From contig JAJLRJ010000003.1 in NCBI GenBank assembly GCA_024195265.1, positions 56,365,284-56,429,283 of the forward strand: 64,000 bases of DNA, written 5' to 3'. This DNA comes from Dendrophyllia cribrosa (taxonomy: Eukaryota > Cnidaria > Anthozoa > Scleractinia > Dendrophylliidae). The position numbers and the translations under genes are program-made. The notes under the pieces were generated by a model. The model ran no database searches, was not told the DNA's origin, and saw only the letters and a list, made by a program, of their open reading frames with translations. Below, piece after piece: positions 26,584 through 39,700 of the stretch; the stretch's first letter is position 1, and each line of letters opens with the position of its first letter.

Positions 26584-26626
<43 letters not shown>

Positions 26627-29600
26627 CTTTATCCTGATTGGTCGAGCATAAACATTTCTCACTCGTGATTGGTTGGGCGCGTCGTTCTCGTTTCATTCAG
26701 TTGGCTTAACGGGATTTTGAAGAAAATTTACAAACGGAGCACTCGCATGTTTCGCCAGGGATTTTTCGATAAAAAAGGAAGCAAATCGGATGATACGTAA
26801 GAAAGAAAGTCTACAGGTGAATTACAGCATTTTATGCCAAACAGAAAGCGATTATTTGTGTTAAAACGTGGATTAACCAGGCGCTTGCAGGCCAGTTTGC
26901 GACGTTGAAGACCTCGAAGAAATTCATTCATTGCGGCAAAAGGTTTTAAAATTCCATCACTTCATTGAAGATATGTGGATTTCTGCGGACCAAAGGAAAG
27001 AACTTTGACAGATTTTGCTGAAAGGGACAATATACGTTTAACAGGAGAAAGAATAAGGCTAAAAAAGGGAAAGAAAGCAATTAAATTGCCAAACGTGCAA
27101 GCAAGTTGTGAAAGACCAAAAACGAGTGGCTGAAGTACTGGTAGACCATTTTGCTACAATAGCCGATGGGATCGGTGGAGATATTGCCGAACTTAAATCA
27201 ATAAATGATTTTAAAGACCATCCCAGTATTCAGAGAATTCAGCAGGAAAGTGAGAACTGGACACATATCCCCGATGTCAAACCCGTTACTCAAGCACAAG
27301 TCCTAGCTGTTCTAGAGTCGCTCAATACAAATAAGGCTACCGGCTGTGATGGCATCCCGGCAAAAGTTCTGAAAATCGGAGCTAAAGAACTTTCCAAACC
27401 ACTTACCACTCTCTTTAATTCATGCATTCATAACAGCGTATGGCCAAGTGAATGGAAGCGTGGGGACTGGACTCCGGTTTACAAAAAGGGTGACAAGTAT
27501 TCTAAAGAAAACTACAGGCCCATAACTGTCCTCCCATGTGTGAATAAAGTATTCGAGCAATTAGTAAGCAAGCAAGTAACTACTGGTTTTGACAGCCGCA
27601 TGTATGAAAACTCATCTGCCTATCGGAGAACATACAGCTGCGAAACAACTCTGATTAACTTAGTGGAGGGATGGAGAAAGGCGAGGGACAACAGATTGGC
27701 TGTAAGCATCCTATCAACTGACATGTCAAAGGCTTTTGACTCATTGTATCCACCTTTACTGCTCAGCAAGCTCAGAGCATATGGTTTCCAGGACAGCGCA
27801 TTACATCTTTTAAATAGCTATCTGTGTGATAGGAAAAACCGTGTGAAAATTGGTAGTCATGCAAGCTCATGTAGGCTGGTCAACCGAGGCTGTCCACAGG
27901 GCTCCGCCCTAGGCCCGTTGCTATGGAACATTTTCCAAAACGATCTGTCTTACTGCATAACGAAGAACATATCAATGTATGCAGACGACCACCAAATCTA
28001 CCACACCGGACGTGACCAGTCTATCGTTACATCCAAGCTTAGGGATAGTGCGAATATAGCTACCAAGTGGTACGATTCTAATTTTCTGGCGGGGAACCTC
28101 AAGAAATATCAAACTATGAACATTGGTTACAGTCGGGATGAAAACAGTGCGGCACGTGCAATCTATGTAAACAATGAGGAAATCAAAGCAGCAGAAACTC
28201 TTAACCTTTTAGGTGTTACAATAGATTCCAAACTTAACTTTACTGATCACATAAGCTCAATTTGCAATAAGGCAAGTCAAAGGATCGGCGTTCTCATGAG
28301 ACTTAGAAACTTAATTCCAACAAAGGCAAAGCTAGTACTATTTAAATCAGCAGTTCTGCCGTATCTTACGTATTGCCACTTAGTCTGGCATTTTTGTAGA
28401 TCCAGTGACTCGCGAAAACTAGAAAGATTGCAAGAAAGAGGACTAAGGGCGGTGTATAGGGACAAGCATGCAAGTTATACTCAACTACTTGAGAGGGCCG
28501 AGTTGCCAACGCTGATGAACAGGCGCTTGCAGGATATCTGCATCCTTATGTACAAAGTTAAGCATAAATTATGCCCCACTAATATTTGTAATATTTTTAA
28601 TAACCACACTTCTTCCTACAACTTAAGGCAATCAGATTTCTCAATTCCTAGGTACAATACAATAACGCATGGTAAACACTCTTTAAGCTATCTAGGCCCA
28701 AGGTTATGGGGAAAATTATCTATAGCTGATAGATCAGCAAAAACGTTGAATGCTTTTAAAAACAAGATTCGTAAATACGACATAACTCTGTTAATGGATG
28801 ATGGTTGCAAGGATTGTACCCTCTGCTCATCATAACAATACAATTTTATCATTTTCTTTTTTTAAATTTTAGCTTTTATTATCAATTAATAAATTGTTAG
28901 CTTTATATAAATTTTAAATATTAAATATATTTTAGGTTTTAGATTAATATTAGATATTTTATACTTTTTTATGTGTCCCCAAATTAGTATGGGTTTACCC
29001 AGGCTATAAGGTCTTTTGACACTTTTAAAAAAAATAATAAAAAAAAAAGTTTGAACTCGCCATTTGTTGTTGTTATCAAAGCGGCAAAAACTTCAAACAC
29101 AGGTACGCTTAAATAAAACTTGCTTTGTTTTTGTCGTAAAGAGTCTTTTATCGATAAAAATTAGGCTATGTTCTCCAGATGTACATAACAGCCAAATGTA
29201 TCTTTGACCGATTAGAAATTTATTCAATCACAATGAGTTGAAAAGTTTTTCTTGTCAATTTGCGAGAGAGTATTTTCACTTCGGGTAGTTTCAAGTCTGA
29301 GTGACTGTTAAAAAGTCTGAAAGGTTTCCCTATAATTTTGCCTGCTATGTTATAAACAAGTAATCGCATGTTCCCTCGTAAAATTAAGGATTAATATCAC
29401 TCGTGTTTTCAGAAGCTGTAGAAATTGCATTCGTCGGCTTCTGAAAACACGCGTGATATTAATCCTTAATTTTACTCGGGCCCATGCGATTACATATACA
29501 AACCATACGCGTGATTTGCGCGCGAGTTCGATTTGAAATCACAAGCATGATTTCAGACCAAAATTGTATGACACGAAATTTAATTACCACTTTAATACAT

Positions 29601-32600
29601 CCATTTTGAAATCGCACAATTTAATTGCCCAAATACAGGATTTTAGTCAGTACCAATATTGATGTGACTTATACATGCGATTTAGAGCAAAAATTGTGCG
29701 ATTCGGGAATAAATCGCACTGCTGAGAAAAAGATGCGATTTGAGCAAAAGAATAGTGCGATTCCGAAATAAATCGCACTGCTGAGAAAAAGATGCGATTT
29801 GGAGCAAAACATAGTGCGATTCTGGAATAAATTGCACTGCTGAGAGCCAATCCAATTGTAAGGATCACCAGTGATTTCAAACTGGATGTAATAAAACGAT
29901 AAATAACGTTCAAAATAGAAACTTACGTAGCTTATTTACGAGTGATGGTTTCTTTTGTATCGCTTAATACAACTAAATGGACGGCAAGATGTGACTATAT
30001 TTTTCTGTCCTTAATGTTTTCTCGTACATTTATGTCTGCGACATTTGGATTGGAAGTCATCGGATATTTTTATGTGAGTACACTGTGTGTAAATAACGAA
30101 ACGTCTGTAACAACATTTTGCGAATATCAAATGCTGTAATGTCAAGCAAGCCATGGTTTTTGTGAGATATCTATGTAAGAATCCTTGTATTTCTGCTGCT
30201 TACAACAAGGAAAAGGCGAGACAAGCTAACTTAAACATTCCTTGAACTGTTCAAAGACTTATGCCGTATTTTGATACGTCGGCAACAAAGTCGATCAATG
30301 ATACATATGATTATAGCTTACCGATTTTAACTGAATGCGTCCTAGATAAAAATCATATGAATATTATAGCTTAAAACATGTAAATGTTGTTTTCAAAGCT
30401 TTAAAGACCTGTTTAGAGCCAGTTTCGCTGTTTCGTTCTTAAGCTCGCCGTCATTCCAGCGCTTAAAATTCAATTAAATCGAATGCGAAGTTGGTGTCAA
30501 GCTAAAAATAGCCTTCACGGATAAATCTCTCAGTAGCGCTGTATTCACGGGCCACCAAAAATAATTTCAGAATAACTAAAAGACAGATTCAGCTATAACG
30601 TAGTTTTGTTTTTTTGCCTAAAACTCATGTACCAGACTGCATTTTACTAATTCGAAGTTTCCTTAAATTTGCCTTCTTGTTTACATGGCGAAGATAGGTG
30701 TTTTGTACAAGACCAAAATGATTTTTAAAGTTAACATTTCCGACAAAATTTTATTGCAAAAGAAAGCTAAAAAGACGTTTTATTCATTGTGTCAAAGGCA
30801 TTGTAGAACACCGAATGTTTCGATAACAGGAGCGTTTTGAAAATGGTCCAAAATAGCCAAAATTCGATGGTCCATGAAAGCACCCGCGGACTCAAAAGGC
30901 TAATTTTCGACTTATCGAAATTTTGAAAACAGTAAAATGAAATCGAACCCTTTTAAACCCATTTTCGAAAATAGGTCACTAAATAGGTTCTTTTGGTAAA
31001 ATAAAAAGAAATTCGAAATTTTGCCAGTGTCGTCGGATTCTCGATATTTACAGACATCCGCTCTTAAAAAGTCAACATTCCACAAGAATGGCAATTTTGA
31101 TTTCTTGACCGCCTGTCACAAAATCAAAATTGATAAACTGCTTAATCCACTTCCATCCTTGTAATCCTGCACTTTATCTCCAAACTACTGCTTCTGTTTT
31201 GCTCTAAAGAATCTTTTTATCCAATTAAGTTGTATGTTTGGCGATGTAACAAATGGAAATAAGATAAGCGAATTTGTTATTTCGGTGGGACTGTGTCCCT
31301 TTAAGGTGGCTCCAAGTAGTTTTTTTGGGGGGTCACACTTCTCTTTTTAAATGCACTTATACATATTCTTACTTTAGCTCAATAAATCGACTTGGATAAA
31401 AGTTTTGGACAATGCTCTTTTTATGCTAATCAGCGTTTCCATAGCAACAGTAAACAAACATGGCGAAAAACACGAATCGAGCTTTTAATTTAAATGCAGT
31501 TTTAAAAGAGTGAAAACATCAAGCAAAACTGCATTTAAATGAAAAGCTCGATCTCTTTATTGCCGAGGAGTTAGCCAGAGCTATTTGCAGGGAGTAATAA
31601 TTTAAGTCTGAAGAAACTTTGTTTGATGATTTAATGATAATTTTTGAGACCTATGGAATGTTTTGACCGCTTATATTTCAAACATGAAAAACACATGTTA
31701 AAAAGTTTCCGCAATTTATTTAAAATCGAACAGTTTTATTTGTTTGAAATTTCCCCATTTAGTGTGCTACATTGTGTAAATTATAGCGCATTTATTCGCT
31801 TGTCGCGGGTAGCCCCAAAATGGAAAGATATTTCGGAAAAACTGTTTTTCGCCATGTTTGTTTACCGTTACAATGGAAACGTTGATAGGCATAAAAAGAG
31901 CATCATCCAAAACTTTGATCCAAGCCCAACATCTGGATATCAAATTCAGATTCATTGAGCTAAAGTAAGATCATGTATAAGCCCATTTAAAAAGAGAAGG
32001 TTCTTGTTGTTGTTTTTACCTGGCAAAGTTGTTGTTGTTGTAGATGTTGTAGTAGTCGGCGCAGTAGTTTGTGGAGGTGTTGTGGTTTCTGCAATCAAAT
32101 TTAGTAATACAATCAAAATCATTTTTAAGTTATAAACGCTCCATTTTAGATCACTCAGTCACACAGGATGAGGACGTTGTGTGGCCGGGGGCGGTTTGTA
32201 CACGAATGGAACGTTTGTGCTTCGAACCTTGGTCTTTGCCCTTGTTATATGATAATATCCTTGGGTAAATAACTTTACTGCACAATGACTTCGCCCATTA
32301 AAAAAATAAAAATTAAATGCTTTTGTTATATCTTCTTTCCCACTCCTAGAACCGGTTCTTTTTCTACGAGTTCGGATTGTTTAAGCTGTTGATTCAACGT
32401 CCTATTTGAGCGCTTTATCATTTGCGATTTTGATTAAACGACAGCAGTTATTTAAAGCCTAGGAGACCCTCTACCTTGTCCATTTCCACAGTAGCGCAGA
32501 TTGCACGTTAGCGTTGGAGAGAGGTCGTATACGAAGAACGAACCACAGTTGCGCACTAGAACAGAATTAGACCAAAAACAGCAACTCTTCCAATGAAAGC

Positions 32601-33678
32601 ACACTTCACGTCGAACCTTCCCTTCATACACTGCGGGGTGAGAGCCGACAAGCCAACCGGGGGCATGTGCATCGCAGTGGTGTGTAGGGACACACAAGGT
32701 CGGCATTTTGTTCCCAGCAGGCCCATCGAACCTGTACCATCCTCGTGGTAATTTATCATCGCATGACGACACTGAATCGTTGAAGTTCATAGATCGACTG
32801 CTTGAATTGAGAGTAACGTAGTTTTGACATTCTGCAAGTAACAACAAACACACCTTTGTACTTGCTGTCTTTGAAGTTTAACCCTCTATCTAATAAAGTC
32901 AAACCTTGCTTTCGGACATGTACACTCACTAAACACACGTTTAATACTTGCACCTCGTTATTAAAACAATTTTCTCTAACCCGACGGACCATATATTTTC
33001 TCTAAATTAATTACCTAATGCGAAAACCCTCTTAATGAGGAATAATTTTCTGGTCCCGAACTGTAAAGATCAAGTAGTACCACAAAACTAGCATTCTGTT
33101 TTCAACCGCGTTTTATGTAATTTTCAAATTGACACTGACAGTGAAATGATTAAAAGGACAGTATAGTAAAACATATATTCATATGGCAGTTCTTCCAAGA
33201 TTATTTGACAGTGGGTGGTATTCTTAAATGTGGAATTTGCAGCCAAGGCTGTCTTACCTGATGGAACAGTTGTTGGTTTTGGCGTTGGCAATGGAGTTGA
33301 TGACTCTAAAGTGTAATAAATAAACACGGAAAAAGGAGCAAGCATGATAAAATATTTCTGTTATTTTCGCAACGGAATTAATGCTAAACAATTTCGGTTG
33401 TTTGAATTGCAAAGGTGCCTGGATCATAATACTTGGTCTGAGTGAGCCGCTTCTTTAACACTGTGTCTTTCGATAAAACACATGAGTTACCTCTTGAGTA
33501 CTTAGCCCGCTTCATGTTCACAAAACAAATAAAAAAAGACGAATTTCGAATGTGCAGGCAATAGGGTTTATAATGGTAATTGAACTGAGTGGAGTGCAAT
33601 TTGGTCTGTTATATATAACATAGCGGGCAAAATTACTGAATGCTGATTGGCTGAGACAGAGAGCATTTTTCCTTAATT

Positions 33679-33714
<36 letters not shown>

Positions 33715-36700
33715 CTTTATCCTGATTGGTCGAGCATAAAAATTTCTCACTCGTGATTGGTTGGGCGCGTCGTTCTCGTTGCATTCAGTTGGCTTAACGG
33801 GATTTTGAAGAAAATTTAGAAACGGAGCACTCGCATGTTTCGCCGGGGATTTTTCGATAAAAAAGGAAGCAAATCGGATGATACGTAAGAAAGAAATTCT
33901 ACAGGTGAATTACAGCATTTTACGCCAAACAGGAAGCGATTATTTGTGTTAAAACGTGGATTAACAAGGCGCCTGCAGGCCAGTTTGCGACGTTGAAGAC
34001 CTCGAAGAAATTCATTCATTGCGGCAAAAGGTTTTAAAATTCCATCACTTCATTGAAGATATGAGGATTTCTGCGGACCAAAGGAAAGAACTTTGACAGA
34101 TTTTGCTGAAAGGGACAATATACGTTCAACAGGAGAAAGAATAAGTCTAAAAAAGGGAAAGAAAGCAATTAAATTGCCAAACGTGCAAGCAAGTTTGAAC
34201 TCGCCATTTGTTGTACTTGTTATCAAAGCGGCAAAAACTTCAAACACAGGTACGCTTAAATAAAACTTGCTTTGTTTTTGTCGTAAAGAGTCTTTTATCG
34301 ATAAAAATTAAGCTATGTTCTCCAGATGTACATAACAGCCAATCGTATCTTTGACCGATTAGAAATTTATTCAATCACAATGAGTTGAAAAGTTTTTCTT
34401 GTCAATTTGCGAGAGAGTATTTTCACTTCGGGGTAGTTTCAAGTCTGAGTGACTGTTAAAAAGTCTGAAAGGTTTCCCTATAATTTTGCCTGCTATGTTA
34501 TAAACAAGTAATCGCATGTTCCCTCGTAAAATTAAGGATTAATATCACTCGTGTTTTCAGAAGCTGTAGAAATTGCATTCGTCGGCTTCTGAAAACACGC
34601 GTGATATTAATCCTTAATTTTACTCGGGCCGCATGCGACTACATATACAAACCATACGCGTGATTTGCGCGCGAGTTCGATTTGAAATCACAAGCATGAT
34701 TTCAGACCAAAATTGTATGACACGAAATTTAATTACCACTTTAATACATCCATTTTGAAATCGCACAATTTAATTGCCCAAATACAGGATTTTAGTCAGT
34801 ACCAATATTGATGTGACTTATACATGCGATTTAGAGCAAAAATTGTGCGATTCGGGAATAAATCGCACTGCTGAGAAAAAGATGCGATTTGAGCAAAAGA
34901 ATAGTGCGATTCCGAAATAAATCGCACTGCTGAGAAAAAGATGCAATTTGGAGCAAAACATAGTGCGATTCTGGAATAAATTGCACTGCTGAGAGCCAAT
35001 CCAATTGTAAGGATCACCAGTGATTTCAAACTGGATGTAATAAAACGATAAATAACGTTCAAAATAGAAACTTACGTAGCGGGATGATCGTAAACACCAG
35101 ATTCTCGCCAGAGCCTCCCAAACCACTCTTGCAGCCAGAGGAATCGCCATCACGATTGTACGTACTTGCAGCGTTATTACTGCTTCTGCATTCTCCGAAC
35201 GACTGGAGACCAAAGTGAGTGTAGCCTTTGTCGCTTGCAAGCTTAGCACACTTCCGGATGACTTTGTCTATATGGTACCAGTCTATCTCGCTAGTTAAAT
35301 CAGCTAACAGTTCTGGAAGCGGCCTAGGGTCGACTTGATTGTCTTTGTAGCATCCCACGACATTATATACTGTTTGTATTTGTTCTGCAATAATTAACAA
35401 AAGTAATATGGAGCACTACTCTAAAATGGCGTCTAAGAACATGCATTGAAAAGATCAGCATGAACGGGCTCGCCGATCACGAGTCGTGTCATACTTAAAC
35501 GCTGACATTTTTCGGACAAGGTCTTTAAATATAGCTAAGAAGAAATAACTTGATTTTCTTTCATGTCAAAGAAAATATTTTTTTTTACAAATACAGTAAT
35601 TAGTTTTTTGTTGTTGTCGTTTCGTTGTTGTTGTTGTTGTTGTTGTTGTTGTTACTGAAAAGACGACATTGCAACAGCATACATACCTTGCTGAGCATCT
35701 TCAGCCAAAGCATCTAAATCTGCTAACATTGCCTGGGTCACAGTCATATCACCTATTAAGATATTGTAAATACTGAAGTATAAAACATCAAAAATTCGTA
35801 TGTCGTCAGCTCTCTAAGTAAACGGTGTCGGACATAACTTTGATCATCAAAATGCAAAAGGTAAGACCAAATAAATATTCACTCTTTTTAATTAGTCGGT
35901 GAAGTTTGCTGATAATTTGATACAAAAAGTCTCGTCGCTATAATACAACGCCTTAACTTGCTTTAAACACAAAAACGTTTAAAGCTATACAGCCAGTATA
36001 ATAAAAACTGTGCTAGGGGTGTGACTAAACTCAACATTGCTACAGGCACATTTGATGGCAGAAACGTTCAAGTAATAAACAGGAGGAGAAATTTCCAAGG
36101 ACACTGAATCGAAAATCTCACCATCTTCGCTGTCGGTAGCATCGCGGTTTCCGTTATTAGTCGCTGTCAGTTCTTCTGTCGTCCTCTCTAAAATGTCTGT
36201 AATATCTAAACGAATCAATTGTATCAGGATAGGAGTTATAAGTTTGAATACTCATTATCTATCTTTACATTAGTGAGAAACTACCCTGACTTGACTTTGT
36301 TTATTGAGGATATTAAGAAAACCTTCAGGTAAACGGCCAACGTAAGATCTTGCAAATCACCACCGAATTGTCTGTCTTCAAGCGCAAAGTTGATAGAACA
36401 CAAGAGATATTAAACGTATCATTCGCAATATTTTAGGACAATACGAGCCTTTCGGTATTCCCATGCGTTTCTTTTTAATTTAAAAAATGCAAACAGTGAC
36501 ACAGTTTGTGTGGCTCCTTGTGAAAAACCTACATAGTGCGCGTGTGAGGGTAAAGTTTTTAGGAACTGAAAGGATCTTTTCATCATGTTGTGAACCCTTC
36601 CTTTTTTCACGAGCATCGAGAAATGCAAATATTCCTCCTGTTGTTCGTTTTTTTAATGAAACTGGGATCATGAGGGATAAGCAAATTTTGGACACACGCA

Positions 36701-39700
36701 AAGTCGTGTTCACGAGCTGCCCTGCAACAGTGCCAGAGTACTACCAACCCTCCCCTCCCCCCCCCCCCCCCCCCCCCCAACCGACTGAGTTGCGTTCTGA
36801 TTGGGGCCATTCAAGTTCAAAGAGTATTCAAGAAAACCACTTCAGAACAAGGCCTCATAATATGTAGCCTGTTCCAGGCGTTCAGATAGTGGGGAAAGCG
36901 CGAATTGTTTGGGAAGGCGCGAAGAAAAGCGAGCAAAAAAAATGCGGGGACTCGTTTCCCCGCATTTTTTTTTTTTGCTCGCTTTTCTTCGCGCCTTCCC
37001 CAACTATTCGCGCTTTCCCCACTATCTGAACGCTGGAACAGGCTACATAATATGCGATAGAGACATTTTAACCCTCATACTACCAACTTATTTTGCATAC
37101 AAATCATACCAACAGGGGTCAAAACGGACCCCATAACAAAAGTAGTATAAGAAACTTTACAATAGTTTACAACCTTCAGAAAATTTATGTTCAATAATAA
37201 TAAAAAAATTGTGAATGCAATTAACAATGGTCCTTGCAATTAATAGAATATGGTTAAGTAGACAAACTTGCTTCCTAAGTGATTTTAACATCTTAGTACA
37301 AATCATGACTGCTGGGGTCCGCTTGTACCCCATCACAGAATTCAGTATGATTCATAGTAACTACTTTTTAAATATGAACTGTACGTATAAGATGCATAAA
37401 TGTATTTGTTTTGACGTTATTACTCGTGGCGCAGCATACGAGTTGTAAATCCGGCTGTGACTTTTCTTGTTTTTTTTTTCGAGTGGCATTAGCGCATGCA
37501 AATTTATGCACGCATATTTAAGTTTATGTCGATGACTATATGGCTTTCAGCCATGAAATACAAACCGCAAAATCTCACCGTGTCTTGACTTGAGAATCAA
37601 AATAAAGAACTACAGCGTACAAGTGCACGTTTTCAAGACAATGCAAGGCGTTCATGGATGGATAGGACCTTTTGATATTGTGTTCGCCGCTTATTCCTGT
37701 GGGATTTTTGCTCCGGTAAGTTTTGTGTTTTATATAACTTGCTATTTGCTTACTACGATCGAGCTCAAGTGTCGGCTACTGAATGTAGTGAATGTAGTGT
37801 AGTCTTACTTTTAAACCCGTGTGTACGTGAAAGCGTAATGAACGGTTATCGGTAACGGTGGCTAAATAAAACTCACTGAATCACTCGCTCCTTCCATCAG
37901 CTGTAAACTTAGTGACTATATGCTTTGTCACGAATACGTTTCGTAACAACAACAACATGAATCCAGCGATCACAATCATTAATTTGATGTAAACGAATTA
38001 ATATAGACAACAATAAGCTTACAGATGTTTCGCATTTGGAGTTTTTAGTGCCACATTAAAATCGATCTAAAAGGATTTTGACACCGAAACACGCGTTTCG
38101 ATGCGTATCGACATTAAAATAATAAAATTTAGTACTATTTGATCATGTGTTCCTCGATAGCCTAGTGGATTGATGGTATGGCTTATCTCCGAAGGCCCGA
38201 GTTCGAGTCTCGCTCAAGTCCTTTTTTTTTTTTTTTTTTTCATTTTTCCGACTGAACATTATGAAAGTGATGCACTGTTTTTATTCGTTCGTCAAAAATC
38301 CTTACGTTTAATTTTTTTTTAAAAATATCGAACCATGTCAGTGTGAAAACGTAAGCTTACGGCAATATTGCGTTACACGTTAGCATTCTTCTTTACGGGT
38401 TGGCTCTTAGGAGCCTTTGATTAATAGACATAATTTAAGCTTATGTTTCTCCGTAAAAGCGCTCAAAACACTCGGGAATCAATGCTGCAATGATTTAAAG
38501 GCGCCACGAGTTCAAGCTGTGTACAGCTTCTTGTTTGGGTTTTGTTTGTTTATTTTTATTTTTGTTGTCACTGTCGATGCTATTGTTTTTGTTGCTGGGG
38601 TCGATTTGGACCCAACAGAAAAATGAGCCCCACATTTCCATATCCACGTGTAATATAAAAGTAATATTTGCATTCAAGGTGGCTCATACATAAAGACAAA
38701 TTCCTTAAATCTCGAACACATTGTCCAACCATGTGAGCTATGGTAAATGTTGATTATCAGCTGGGGTCCCATTGGACCCCACTTGGTAGTATGAGGGTTA
38801 AAAGCTAACGTTAACCATTGAAGGACTGCAATGAGTAGACTGTACATGTACCTGCTAATTCCCGGAGAATTTGATCATTATCTTCAGTGTTTGTTGCCAC
38901 ATTATGTTCTAGGTCCTCTGTTTCTAAAAAACAATGACAATAACTTTAGGGTTAACTCGCTCAACAAGCACGGTGTTCATTCTAGTTCACAATAACATTG
39001 AAGTGGATATCATTAAGGTTATTCGTTATGAAACAAATTAACAGATGCTACAGAGTCTTCCGGTTTGACAAACAGGTGATTTATTTTCTGTTTTCAATTG
39101 TAAATTACATTTTCTAAATTGGCAGCGTTAATTTTGTCAATAAGTTTATTGTGACTCGTTTACAGAACATTATATTTGGTATGCAGTAAGGACATAATTC
39201 ATTATCAGGCATTCAGAAAATTAAGCGATTCAGTTTTTTTCGCTGAGTTATAATGTATGCTGGTGATTGCAGTAATAACTGATAAAAACCCGAAAGGAAG
39301 TCTTTCTTTGAAAACAATACCTTCTTGATTCTTGATATCATCCAGTGTTGCCATTAATGTTCCGGTATCATCGCTTAAAGCTATGAAAATGAAAATAGAC
39401 AACGCATATAACTGACTATTGTGGATCTCCCACCTCACTAACCCACATCCCACTAATTTCTATGAGTAGCTGCTTGACGTAACGCTTAAAATTATAATTA
39501 GCTGACTTGTAGGCATTAAATATGTTTACTTGATGCAAGTTTACGTCAGTCTAAGCAGGCCTAGACTGTACCTGGACATCCTCTTTTCTTATCCGCAAAC
39601 ATATCGCATTTCTTCGAATATTACTCGGTGGCGGTTATCCTAAGAGGCGATTATTTAAGGGAGGCGGTTGATCGAGGGCAGCGATTTTTTCCATCTTTGC

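Larger units (their letters stand above)
24913..29933 (-). repeat. Segmental duplication, copy B (interrupted by a LINE)
   Basis: This block matches 31999-35079 from the linker exon at 24933 through the D8C exon to the donor of the WSC-like exon. A 1.94-kb LINE (27108-29046) is inserted. The match stops at about 29933, where only about five bases of the WSC-like exon next to its donor remain, so that exon is missing from this copy. Confidence 0.9.
31999..35079 (-). repeat. Segmental duplication, copy C
   Basis: This is the copy that runs on into an intact WSC-like exon, so it is the likely parental arrangement for the right breakpoint of copy B. Confidence 0.9.
37072..38797. mobile_element. 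piggyBac-like non-autonomous element
   Basis: 1.73 kb between TTAA (37068-37071) and TTAA (38798-38801), with terminal inverted repeats CCCTCATACTACCAA. Four copies of a GGGGTC/GGACCC imperfect palindrome lie near the ends (about 37112, 37313, 38596 and 38764). No transposase is seen. The interior contains the dispersed repeat 37810-38048 and a tRNA-like unit. Confidence 0.82.

Noticed and set aside
38403..38416. Histone-type 3' stem-loop (ggctcttaggagcc)
   Set aside because: The loop and flanks do not fit the histone consensus and there is no histone gene nearby.
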